Of a stretch of 64,000 nt of DNA, positions 19,123 through 28,900 are shown in pieces (position 1 is the first letter of the stretch; the number at the start of each line of letters is the position of its first letter). A model generated the notes under the pieces. It made no database searches, was not told where the DNA came from, and saw only the letters and a program-made list of their open reading frames with translations. A program made the translations under genes and the position numbers. Origin of the DNA: Blastomussa wellsi (lineage: Eukaryota > Cnidaria > Anthozoa > Scleractinia > Plerogyridae); NCBI GenBank assembly GCA_947652115.1, contig OX393562.1:9431051-9495050 (forward strand), given 5' to 3'.

Positions 19123-21198
19123 TGCTGGGAATATGGCCACCTAGCTTCTAATTGTTTGAGTAAAGGCAGCGATAGCCGAAAGTGACTGGATTTGGAGCGC
19201 GACGATACGGAATCTGACACAGATGGCGTTTCCGAATTCTTAATGGCTTGTCGTTGTAAGGGATCGGAGTATACGTCTACAGAACCTAGCGTTAAAGGTC
19301 GTTTAGCGCAGTCTTTTGAGTTTTGGGAAAAGAAATTGGAGGCTCCTCCGTTTGTTTCTGATATCATGAAACAGGGCTACTCCTTGCCGTTTCGGGAATT
19401 CCCGCCGTGTTGTTTCCTGTCGAACAATCGTTCTTCCTTAAGGAACCCGCAATTTGTTCAGACCGCAATTCTTGAATTATTAAAGAAGCAGTTAATCGAA
19501 GAGCATAATTCGCCACCCCATTGCGTCAATCCACTTACGGTTGCGGAAGGCAAGAAGCTCCGTCTTGTTATAGACTTACGCCATGTTAACAAGTTTTTGG
19601 TGAAACCCAAATTCCATTACGAAGATTTACGATCTTTGAGCGATGTTTTCGAACAGGGTTTTTGGTTCTTCACCTGGGATCTTAAGTCGGGATATCACCA
19701 TGTGGATATTTTTCGTTCTCATCAGCAATTCCTGGGTTTTGCGTGGAATTTTGATGGAGTTGTTAGATATTTCACATTCACTGTTCTTCCTTTCGGTTTG
19801 AGTACCGCATGCTTCTGTTTCACCAAGCTTTTGCGCCCTTTAGTTAAGAGATGGCGACTAATGTCCCACAACTGTTTTGTATATTTGGATGACGGAATTT
19901 CCGGTCAGCGCGACTACATTTCTGCCCGTGCTGCTAGTCTCGTGCAACGGTCCGATTTAGCTTCGGCTGGTCTAGTTGAGAATGAAGACAAATCGCACTG
20001 GGAGCCTGTTCAGGTTGGGGAATGGTTGGGTTTTCTGATCGACACCATTCAGCACATGTTTCAGATTCCGGAAGTCAAGCTTTCAAAGCTAAAGTGTTCA
20101 CTGGAGTGTTTAATTCGAGACGGTTGCGCAACCTACAGGGAGTTGGCTCGCCTCGCTGGTTTTATCATTTCGCTATCCTTAGCAGTCGGTCCTATTGCTC
20201 GTCTCTTTACTAGGCAGATGCACTTTTTTATCCAGACCAGACCCGGTTGGGATGTTTCGTTTACGTTCTCTGAAGCCCTATTGCAAGAGCTTAAGTTTTG
20301 GCTGCAGCATATCGATGCGTTTAACGGTTACTCAATCAGAGGTGTGTTTTGCGCAAATACTGCGATTTATACGGATGCTAGCGATTTTGCTTTTGGCGGC
20401 TATTTAGCCACCTTAGACGGCGAGCCTGTTCGGGGCATGTTCGCCCAGGCTGATGTTAACACGAGCTCAACTTACCGCGAGTTGAAAGCTGTCTTTTACG
20501 TTCTGGAGTCTTACGCCGATAGGCTGAGGAATCAGAAAGTTAAAGTCTTCGTCGACAACATGGGTGCCTCTCGAATTCTCAAATTCGGCAGTCCCAAGCC
20601 TCATTTGCAGAAGGTCGCTGTTGACATTTTTGGTTTGTGCCTAGCCTCTGGCATTTCTCTAGATTCGCAGTGGCTGCCCCGAGAAGAGAACGCTCGCGCC
20701 GATTTACTCAGCAGGTTTATCGACAGAGATGATTGGAGTTTAAACCCCGTTGTGTTTCAGTCGCTGGATGCTAAATGGGGTCCCCATTCCGTGGATCGGT
20801 TTTCATCTTTTTTCAATGCGCAAGTTGTTAGATTCAACTCTAAATATTTCTCGCCGGGGTGTTCCGCTGTCGATGCTTTAGCTCAAGACTGGAGTTCTGA
20901 TAATAACTGGTTATGTCCACCAGTTAATCTTGTCGTCGCCTCAGTTAGACATTTGCGCTACCACAATGGGGTTGGGACTCTCATAATTCCACAATGGCCT
21001 TCCGCTTCTTTTTGGCCCTTCTTGCACAGCAGCCCTTCTCAGTTTGCGTCTTTCGTTAAAGAGTTCGTAGTACTTCCCAGATTGCCGGATTTGCTTATCG
21101 AAGGTCCTGGCCAGAAGGCGACGTATCGCAGAAGACCTTCCTTATTTGTTGATTGTCCATCGTTCGATATGTTGGCTTTGCGCATCGACTTTCACTGA
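19123..21198 (+). CDS. DIRS-type element pol: reverse transcriptase, RNase H and C-terminal DIRS domain
   Basis: The exon opens at 19123 with the last three ligands of the gag zinc knuckle (CWEYGHLASNC). It meets one TGA just before 19186, then is open for about 670 codons to 21198. First in-frame ATG after that stop is 19240, so a separate start is possible. RT blocks: LVIDLRHVNKFL, FFTWDLKSGYHH, and the catalytic YLDD at 19882-19893. RNase H: IYTDASDFAFGG, TYRELKAVF and VFVDNMGAS supply the acidic residues, with HisAsp-type end ENARADLLSR. The C-terminal WGPHSVDRFSSF ... LIIPQWPSASFWP region is the DIRS/PAT-type extension. Reverse transcription of the element RNA is its role; all catalytic residues seem present. 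Confidence 0.88.
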
Positions 21199-21311
21199 TT
21201 GGTTAGTTCCTCCATTTTTCCTGGTAGAAAGGGGGGATATGTAATTTGCTACTGTTTTAGTGTATGCGGTATGCTTTGATCGAGTTTAGTGTTTTTTGAA
21301 CAGTTTTGTTA

Positions 21312-21461
21312 GTACCTCCCAATTAGGTTGAGGTGTCAGTCCAAGTCCAGCAAGTTGTATACCTCCCAATTTGGTTGAGGGCCAATAATTATGGCAGTTG
21401 TATACCTCCCGATTAGGTTGAGGTGCTGAGCTCCGCGTTTTCGTACCCCCCCCCCCCCCCC
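21312..21461. repeat. Degenerate 45-bp tandem repeats and poly-C run between RT and recombinase
   Basis: Three copies of TACCTCCCAATTAGGTTGAGG (from 21312, 21360 and 21403; second and third with one change each) with variable spacers, then a run of 16 C (21446-21461). The gap between pol and recombinase contains nothing else recognisable. Confidence 0.8.
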
Positions 21462-21549
21462 ATTCAGTTTTTGGTTGGGTTTTGTGAGTTTTTTCGATTC
21501 CTTTTATAAATTAAGATTATTGATGGTTTTTGCTGTTTACTGATTTTAG

Positions 21550-22596
21550 TGCGCTGCTTGTTTGTTTATTTTGCCAGACATAAGCAATGTTGCCGTTTGG
21601 AAAGAAGCTCGCGAGTTGTGCGATTCCGAGTTGTCTGTTCGAGTTCCCCAGCTTTTGGATTTGGTCTTGGCTTCGAATGCACCAAGTACCTCCAGTAAGT
21701 ACTCTTACAGTTGGAGTCGGTGGCGCCGTTGGGCACAGTCGAAGCTGGGAGTACCTCATCTGCCTGCTCGTCCCTTGCACATTGCCCTATACCTGCTGGA
21801 GTTAACTGAAGTTGCCTTGCAAAAGAACGCCGGTTATTCTGCTATTGATGCTGCACTTTATGGTATTCGCTGGGGTCACAAGTTAGCGGGTTTGGAGTCA
21901 CCCACACAGCATCCCACGGTTATTGCAGCTGCGGACGGAGCTAAGAGGAAGTTGTCCAAGCCAGTTCAACCCAAGCAACCTTTGGCGCTAGATACTGTTG
22001 TCAGGATCGCACAAGTTTATAACACAGCTTCCGCTTCTCTTGCAGACATTAGATTTTTGTTTGTATTATTAGTTGGCTATGCTGGACTCTTTCGAATTTC
22101 CGAGTTATTGAATGTTAAGGTCAATGATATATCCATCAGTGATGTTGGCATGTCAGTTTTCATTTCGCAACGAAAGAATGATCAATTTCGCGAAGGCCAC
22201 ACATCGGTAATTGCTAGGTCTAGTAAGGTTTCATGCCCAGTAGCAATCACAGAGAGGATTCTTGCCTTGTTACCAGTTGCTAATGAATCTTGTTCTCCTG
22301 TTTTGCGTAGAATAGTAAGTACTAAGAAAGGTTCATATTACCCCAAGTCTCTCGGTATCAGCTACTCGACTATTCGTGACGAATTTAAGAAGTATGTATC
22401 ACCGTTTGTAGATAACATAGATGATTATTGTTTGCATAGCCTTAAATCTGGAGGCGCTTCTAATGACGGTTATAAGCAAAGTGATCCCGAGTTAATGGAT
22501 AGGCATGCAGGATGGAAAAATCCTTGCACTAAGAGACGTTACACTAAGCGTTCACAAGCAGAAATGCTTCAAGTTACTAAGAGCATGGGTATTTAA
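21550..22596 (+). CDS. DIRS-type element tyrosine recombinase
   Basis: Open from the TTTTAG at 21544-21549 to the TAA at 22596 with no ATG near its N-terminus (the first useful codons are TGC GCT GCT TGT). This suggests it is a 3' exon or is translated by a non-standard route. A SAM-like N-terminal domain (STSSKYSYSWSRWRRWAQSK) precedes the catalytic part: AGLFRISELL (first Arg), HSLKSGGAS at 22435 (HxxR box with Lys for Arg), DRHAGWKNP (second His) and Tyr 22540-22542 in RRYTKRS. It would integrate circular cDNA without target duplication. The HxxK substitution may lower activity or be a family variant. Confidence 0.85.
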   Translation, partial: CAACLFILPDISNVAVWKEARELCDSELSVRVPQLLDLVLASNAPSTSSKYSYSWSRWRRWAQSKLGVPHLPARPLHIALYLLELTEVALQKNAGYSAIDAALYGIRWGHKLAGLESPTQHPTVIAAADGAKRKLSKPVQPKQPLALDTVVRIAQVYNTASASLADIRFLFVLLVGYAGLFRISELLNVKVNDISISDVGMSVFISQRKNDQFREGHTSVIARSSKVSCPVAITERILALLPVANESCSPVLRRIVSTKKGSYYPKSLGISYSTIRDEFKKYVSPFVDNIDDYCLHSLKSGGASNDGYKQSDPELMDRHAGWKNPCTKRRYTKRSQAEMLQVTKSMGI

Positions 22597-22752
22597 TATC
22601 GGTTTGCTTTTCGACCAGTGGAGGGTCCAGGTTGGTGTCTTGGTCTCCACCCAGGTTTCCCGTTCCCTTCGTGGGTTACGTGGGTTTTTCCTGGCCTCCC
22701 TGACACTGCTCGTTTGTTTGTTTGCTCGTTTGTTTATTAGTTCTTAATAAAG

Positions 22753-22827
22753 TTTTGCCTGGTACTTGGGGCAGGCCTTATCCTCCAAGTTAACACTGTT
22801 TTATGCTATTTTTATTGAGCGTAGAAT
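22753..22827 (+). repeat. DIRS-type element B2 repeat (3' end)
   Basis: Matches B1 over 75 bp. Element ends at ...GTAGAAT; sequence diverges immediately after. Confidence 0.9.
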
Positions 22828-23580
22828 TGTAGTTTCTCCAGTATCGTCCCCCTTTTGGTGGAAGCGAAATCAGATGGCTACAGCCTAAACAGAATCAGTT
22901 CAGCAAAATATTTTGACAAAATAGTATTTGCTGCAGATTGGGATATTACCTTGTGTTGAAACATGCCTGACTCCCGACTGACTCGCACTCTCCTGTCAGT
23001 TCAATTAATCTGTGAATCTTCTCGGTCACTCGAACCAAATCTTTTTGCATTTTTGCCTAATCAAGATTTTTTTAACCTCCAGATCTTTATAAGCTCCAGA
23101 GCCTTGCAAATTTCAATGCTATTTTGGTTTTCCGACACCCCAGCTGCAATTTTCATCACGTTTCTTTGTATTTTAGAGCGAAGCTCCCCGCATTAGCCTC
23201 GCATTCATGTTCAGAAGGCTGTCTCCCCAGGGCCGTCGGGGAATACGAAGATTGTCTATTGAGGATATTATGACCAAATGGACTTGAACCCATTGACTCC
23301 TGTAGATTTTTTTTTAAAAAAACTGTCTTTTAGACATTTTGTACATTTTCTGGTAAGTTGTAGGCAAAATATGCTTCAAACTTCTCCAAAATGCATTTGC
23401 AAAATAAAGACATGCCAGGTTTTTCACTAGCATCGCATTTAACAACATTTTAGCTCGGGCATGCGCACAAATCAAAATGTCAAGATAGTTTTTGGACGAG
23501 AAAGTGACCCACCTCTTTAGGCTTTTCGATTTCTTTATTTTTATTTTTCGCTTTTTTTTCCTTTTCTCATATCTTTTTTA
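22828..23580. other. No gene seen; contains interspersed repeat 23155-23275
   Basis: About 750 bp of noncoding DNA. The stretch 23155-23275 is the inverted partner of 17120-17262. T-rich tract at 23530-23575 may be the A-rich 3' end of the minus-strand Penelope element. Confidence 0.45.
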
Positions 23581-23656
23581 TAACATTGCCATAACTTCGT
23601 GACAATAACAGTATTAACAAAAATTTTAAACTCACGATACAACTTTTTAAAGACAT

Positions 23657-23684
23657 GTTTCGGCATGACTCATGCCATCATCAG
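23657..23684 (-). ncRNA. Hammerhead ribozyme core (Penelope terminal-repeat type)
   Basis: The minus strand reads CTGATGA, then GGCATG-AGT-CATGCC (a perfect 6-bp stem II with 3-nt loop, preceded by T), then GAAAC, followed by ATGTC as possible cleavage region. CUGAUGA and GAAA are the invariant catalytic boxes of hammerheads, and minimal hammerheads with very short stem III are known from Penelope-like retroelements. Stem III here is too short for a stable monomer, as in those examples. Confidence 0.65.
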
Positions 23685-24111
23685 TTTAATGCAGACCTGC
23701 CAACTCTCACGGTTCTGCCATGAGTCTCATGATTTTTTGTCATTTCTCACGTTCTCACGACAAGGCTCCCAATCTCACGGGTTTTTGTGAAAAATCTTTC
23801 TGAAATGAATAAATTAAGTTGTTGAATAAAAATTGAATATTTACGAGGAATGCTAGTGCTATAAAGTGATAAAATGATAAAGAAAAACACTGTTCTTACT
23901 ATTTTTTTGTACTGAGCTGTGATTTTTGCTTGTGTTCAATAACTTATCGTTTTTCTCTGCGTCTGTCCTCCATTTTGAAAGGGGAGTAGGCCCTGAGAAT
24001 GAGGTTGGTGTCTAGTTCCCAGGCGTCTCCTAGATTGGACCTCGTATCCATGCTCAGTTTCCCTGTAGTCTTTGTAAGTTTACTGCGGGAAAGCGATCAC
24101 ACTCGTATCAA

Positions 24112-24509
24112 CATGGCGAAAGAGGTGGTGATTGTTCAATATAAGATTCGAATTATGACAGAGACAGTGAAACGGACCGGGAAGAACCAGCTGAAAAGAT
24201 TGGCCGAAAATATGGCTGAGCAGCGAAATATCGGGTAAAGTACAACCCCTCCTGGGCCAAAGAATACCCTGTAAAAAAAGTTGGCAATGACCGATATAGC
24301 TTCTTCTGTATACCATGTGGTAAATCTGTTAGCTGCCACCACTCCGTGATGTAAAAGTTCATTGTGAGCGAGATACACACAGGAGAAAAGTTGAAGATGA
24401 GGAAAAGAGTCATTCTATACGAAGATTTCTTTCAAAACCTGGGAATTCTGGAAGTAATGTTATTAAAGCTGAGGTTATGATAACTAACTTCTTAGTACAA
24501 CACAACAAC
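24112..24509 (+). pseudogene. hAT transposase N-terminal part with zinc-finger-like region
   Basis: ATG 24112 opens 42 codons (KRTGKNQLKRLAENMAEQRN) to a stop after a frameshift near 24233. Another frame then gives YNPSWAKEYPVKKVGNDRYS, FFCIPCGKSVSCHHS and, after a deletion near 24345, a Cys/His-containing tail (VHCERDTHRRK) and an acidic/basic helix up to the LINE insertion at 24510. The C-x2-C ... H arrangement is the DNA-binding finger of hAT-type transposases. Three breaks make it dead. Confidence 0.6.
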
Positions 24510-27212
24510 TGGGTTTACGAGGACTTTGACAATATGGTAATCTGTGGCGACTTTAATTATCCAAAAATCTCATTGGGACGCCCCTGATACCTCCAGAGGT
24601 GCCAATGAACAAGCATTCGTGGAGGCGTTACTATTTAGCTCAAATTCAACGCAAGCCCACGCGTGGCTCCAGTGTCTTAGACCTAGTTATCACCAGTGTT
24701 CTAGACCAAACAAGCATGTCCGAAGTCCTAGAAATAGACAAAGCTGGTTTGTTCACGGATCATCGCACCGTCTTCTTCGAGCTCCACACCTTAGTTAAGG
24801 CCCTTGTCAAAACGCACCATTCTGTGTATGATTATGCAAAAGGAGAGACCTTAGAAACGCTCTGCGATCACTTAATCTTACAAGTGTGGTGGGTGAGGGC
24901 GACCTCGAAAGCTGCTGGCAGACCTGGAAATACCTATTTCTTGCTGCGGTGAAAGACAATATTCCAACCAAGCGATTAAGAGGTTGAAACCCCATGCCCT
25001 GGCTCACAGGGGCCGTTATCAAGAAAAAGGAAACTGTACGCAGGAAACTAAAATTACACCCGTCGGAGTCACTAAAAGTCAAATTTCAAACTCTGCGTTC
25101 ACAAGTAAAGCGCGTGATCAGAGAAAGCAGGGACGAGTTCTTTGAGTCTGCTAATATCGAGTTCAAGAACAACCCCAAATGTCTCTGGTCAATATTACAA
25201 TCTCGCTCAAAGTCGCGCAACATACCACAAAGTGTCTCCATGGCAACTGGTAACCTACGTACAACCGCTGACACCCCAGAAGAAATCACTGACATTTTGA
25301 ATAACTATTTCACTTCAGTGTTCTCTGTTCCTCAAGAGGACAAAGTAGATAGCGGCGCAGGGAAATTTCCTGCTGCAGAAGCCCCCTTTACTGATGTTGT
25401 GTTGCACGTCGGTGAAGTTGAGGCTGTCCAAAAATCACTAGACCCAAACAAAGCCACTGGTCCAGATGGGATCCCAGCTAGAATCCTAAAGGAAACTACT
25501 ATTGCTCCATCACTATGCAAGCTGTTCAACAGGTCTCTGGGGGAAGGCTACATACCGTCTGAGTGGAAATTGGCCAATGTTGTACCTGTCTATAAGAAGG
25601 ATGAAAAAGATCATGTTGAAAACTATAGGCCTATCTCCCTACTTTGCATTATTTCCAAAGTCCTCGAATGTTGTGTCTTGAATCGCATCAATGACTGATT
25701 AGAAGATCTGATTGCAGACTGTCAGCACCGGTTTCGGAGTGGACGTTCATGTGTCACAAATCTACTGGAGACCCTAGATTACATTGGTGCTATTCTTGAT
25801 AGAGCTGGTCAAGTAGATTGTGTGTATTTAGACATGTCCAAAGCCTTTGATAAGGTTAGACACGACCCCCTTATGGAAAAACTGCGGGATGCTGGTTTTG
25901 GAGGGAACCTGCTCACATGGTTTCGCACATATCTCTGTGGCAGGCGCCAACGTGTCACCGTACTAGGCGCGACATCACGTGACCTACCTGTCACCTCTGC
26001 AGTCCCACAGGGATCAATACTAGGACCTGCTCTCTTCTTGTTATATGTGAACAACCTTCCAGATTCTATCCTCAATAGCAAAGTGGCAATGTTTGCAGAT
26101 GATACTAAAGTATACAAGGCAGTGATGTCTGAGGATGATGGCGCCTCTCTCCAACAAGATCTGGATAACTTGTCTTCATGGTCCGCTACCTCTGGCCTAG
26201 CCTTCAACGATAAGAAATGCAAGCTTCAGACCATTACGAGGAAGCGCAAGCCCATCTGTACGAGCTACGAGGTTAACGGTTGTACCATCAAGTCCTGTGA
26301 CTTGGCACGCCCAAGTCTCTCACCAAGCGGCACGCGCAAACAAGTTGTTAGGTTTCGTTAGGAGGAACTCTAGGTTTATTCACAGTACTTCCGTAAGGCG
26401 CACATTATACCTCGGCCTAGTTCGTGCTCATCTTGGCTATGCAACCCAGGTCTGGGCACCCCAAGGCATTGGACTAATTTCTAAACTGGAAAGTATCAAA
26501 AGACGTGCCACCAAATTCATTCTTTGCTTGCCTTTTTCAACAAATATCTCTTACAAAGAAAGACTAATGTCTGTAAACCTACTTCCTGTGTGCTACTAGC
26601 ATGAGTTACGAGATCTAGTATACTTTTACAAGGCTACGCATAATATGATTCACTTAGATCCGTCTGTTGTCCCCTTCATGTGCGAATGCGTGCGAAGGTC
26701 CCGTAGATCCGTAACGAACTCTCAATCTTTTGTGCCTAAAAATTGTAGGACTTCTACCTTTCAGAAATCTTTTTTCATTAGAACCACTAGAATCTGGAAC
26801 CTGCTTATTACTAGAATTGACCTAGATAATGTTACTTTTGAGAACTTTAAATCTGTTCTTTACGGTTATTACTCGCGGGCTCTAGCAATGAATTATGACC
26901 CGGACTCTCCAAGGCGCTTCAAAAGTATTTGTTTGAAATGTAACACAGCCAGGTTTTTAGACCATGAATTTAGCTGCTGCATGTGATTTAGATTGCTACT
27001 TTTATACCTTTAATTTTGGGGTCTGCAGTAATTGGCTTAGCTGTTGGGGTGTCCCAGCCCAAGTATTTTAAGTTTATTAGTGTATTGTTACGTTCTTATT
27101 GCTAGTGTTTGTATATCTTCAGTGCTTTTTTTTTTGTTTTGTTGTTGTTGTTGTTGTTGCTGTTGTTCTCTGTATCCTTTAGGGTAAAGCTAATAAAATA
27201 AAAAAATAAATA
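24510..27212 (+). mobile_element. CR1/L2-like (Jockey group) LINE, 5' truncated, inside hAT transposase
   Basis: Flanked by AACAAC at 24504-24509 and 27213-27218, consistent with a short target duplication within the transposase frame. Starts within the endonuclease and ends in an A-rich tail (TAATAAAATAAAAAAATAAAT). Degenerate (TTG)n near 27135-27165 lies in the 3' part. Confidence 0.75.
24541..26982 (+). pseudogene. CR1/L2-like LINE ORF2: endonuclease C-terminus, RT and C-terminal domain, broken
   Basis: The apurinic-type endonuclease end is recognised by CGDFNYPKISWDAP (GDFN motif) and FTDHRTVFFEL. The RT runs through NKATGPDGIPARIL, NYRPISLLCIISKVLE, a TGA stop at 25696-25698, YLDMSKAFDKVRH, VPQGSILGPALFLLYVNNLP and the catalytic FADDTK at about 26093. 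Downstream YLGLVRAHLGYATQVWAP and FFIRTTRIWN are the usual post-RT blocks, in another frame after a shift near 26290, with a TAG at 26597. Role: target-primed reverse transcription; this copy is inactive. Confidence 0.8.
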
Positions 27213-28587
27213 AACAACCTGCCAATTGCAACAGCGGATCATTTGGGCCCTTTGTTCAAGGAAATATTCCTGATAGTAAGATTGCAGCAGCCTATGCCTA
27301 AGGATGCACGAAAACGTCAGCAATGTTAAACGTTGCCCTGGGTCCCCACTGCCACAATTATTTAGTGGATCATTGCAAAAGCCATCCCTTCAGTCTGGGG
27401 ATAGATGGTTCAAATGAAACGGGATTGAACAAGATGAACCCTGTAACTATCCATATATTTGATTTAAATCGATCAAAAACGGTCACAAGTCATTTTTATG
27501 ATGTGTGTTACCAGTGGGGTTGATGGTGGAAAAGCTGCAACCATTTTTACTTTTATGGATAAAAAATTCACAAAAGATGAAATGCTGTGGCTGAATGCTA
27601 TTAGCCTAAGTGTGGACAATACCAATGCTATGATTGGATGCAACAATTCGATTGCATCATGTTGTAAGAAAAAAAACCAAAGAATTTTTATTTCTGGATG
27701 CCCTTGTCATTTGGCTCATCTTGCTGCAACTGCAGTGAATGATTCTTTCACACAGGTTATTGATGTTAATGTTGAGGATGTGCTTATCAACCTATATTAT
27801 TGGTTTGATAAGAGTTCCAAATGCAAAGGAAAGCTTGCAGAGTACTTTGAATTTTGTGACCAAGAGTATCAGCAAGTGTTAAAGCATGTTACCTGCCATT
27901 TGCTTTCTTTGGAACGCTGTATTGAAAGAGCACTTAGGAAATTTCCAAGTTTGAAGTCTTACTTTCTGAGTGAAGGTTTTTCAGATGCAAGGTTTAAGAG
28001 ACTTAAGGATGCATTTTCGAATCCTCTCCTGGAACCTGTCCTTCTCTTCCATAATGCATCAATTCAGCTGTTCACACATTTAAACAAACTACTGCAGAGA
28101 AGTGACAGGTTTGACGCAATATTCACGAAATTCCAGTAGATGCTCTCTTTGAAGAATTTTGTGACTACCGATCACTTACTGATAGTGACATTGGTGGGAT
28201 GTTTGGCAGGCAGCAAAAGTGGTTGATGCAATTGAAGGTGGTACTGAAGTATTTCATTATCATGTTGATATTCTTTGGTGGTACATTGGACACATGAAAC
28301 AGACTGGTTCCTCAGCAAAGAGATTCCAGCACCTGACCAGAATTGCAGAAGCAGTACTTGTGATCCCACACAGTAATGCAGAGGAAGAGCGTTTTTTTAG
28401 CATTGTTCTTAAAAACAAAACTGACAGTCGTTCCTGTTTAGGCCTTGATGGCACCTTGTCCAACATTTTGGCCATGAAGTTGGCTTATCCAGAAGAACTG
28501 ACACCTTGCTATAAGTTTCGTCCAAGTGATGACCTATTGGAATCATCTAAGAAAGCTGCATCTTCTTACAACAGGGAACACAAATAA
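27213..28587 (+). pseudogene. hAT transposase C-terminal part with dimerisation domain
   Basis: After the LINE, the transposase resumes (LPIATADHLGPLFKEIFPDS) and passes through frames ending at 27523, 28139 and 28587, with shifts near 27510, 28128 and 28225. Recognisable blocks are FSLGIDGSNETGLNKM (catalytic-core strand with Asp), CPCHLAHLAATAV (C-x2-C/H-type insertion) and the hAT dimerisation motif AVLVIPHSNAEEERFFSIV. The last 11 codons lie in a 34-bp palindrome. Inactive. Confidence 0.75.
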
Positions 28588-28620
28588 TTTGTGTTCCCTG
28601 TTGTAAGAAGATGCAGCTTT
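28552..28620. repeat. Perfect 34-bp palindrome at the hAT transposase stop codon
   Basis: 28552-28585 (AAAGCTGCATCTTCTTACAA...) is the exact reverse complement of 28587-28620, with one central base. The TAA stop of the transposase is at the centre. Could be a foldback duplication in the element or an artefact of template switching during sequencing. Confidence 0.95.
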
Positions 28621-28900
28621 GAAATAAAACAAGGTAACATTTAAATAAACTGACTTCCCTCGTTGGAAAAGGGGTTTGATCGGGGGGAAAAATAGAATCG
28701 CACTATTTTTTGTAGAATCTCCAGATTTTTTATCATGGGTCTCCAGATTTTCCTTTACCAGGGGTTGGCAGGTCTGCTAATGTGTTGTTCCGTTTTCCAC
28801 TGTTTTAAATACGTTTACAGTTTGAGTACGTTAACAATTTGAAATTTCAAATACAGTAACAGTTGCATGCAAGTGCACAAGTGTTAATTACAGAATCGAG

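Larger units (their letters stand above)
17863..22827 (+). mobile_element. DIRS-order tyrosine-recombinase retrotransposon with split direct repeats
   Basis: The order is A1 repeat (17863-18057), gag, B1 (18782-18856), A2 (18856-19050), RT-RNase H, tyrosine recombinase, B2 (22753-22827). A1/A2 are 195 bp and B1/B2 75 bp, each pair nearly identical; B1 and A2 abut. Split direct repeats with an internal B1A2 pair define the PAT/Ngaro-type architecture rather than the inverted repeats of DIRS1. Internal repeats placed between gag and RT favour a PAT-like layout. The close match of the repeats and the open RT and recombinase frames suggest a young copy. Gag is frameshifted, so this copy is probably not autonomous. 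Confidence 0.9.
23691..28777 (+). mobile_element. hAT-superfamily DNA transposon, interrupted by a LINE
   Basis: Ends in 14-bp perfect terminal inverted repeats, GCAGACCTGCCAAC at 23691-23704 and its complement at 28764-28777. Encloses a broken hAT transposase (24112-24509 and 27213-28587). A clean 8-bp duplication is not visible; TAATG occurs on both sides. Much of the 5.1 kb is a 2.7-kb LINE insertion. Confidence 0.75.

Noticed and set aside
24080..24413. Overlapping minus-strand ORFs
   Set aside because: Antisense of the hAT zinc-finger region.
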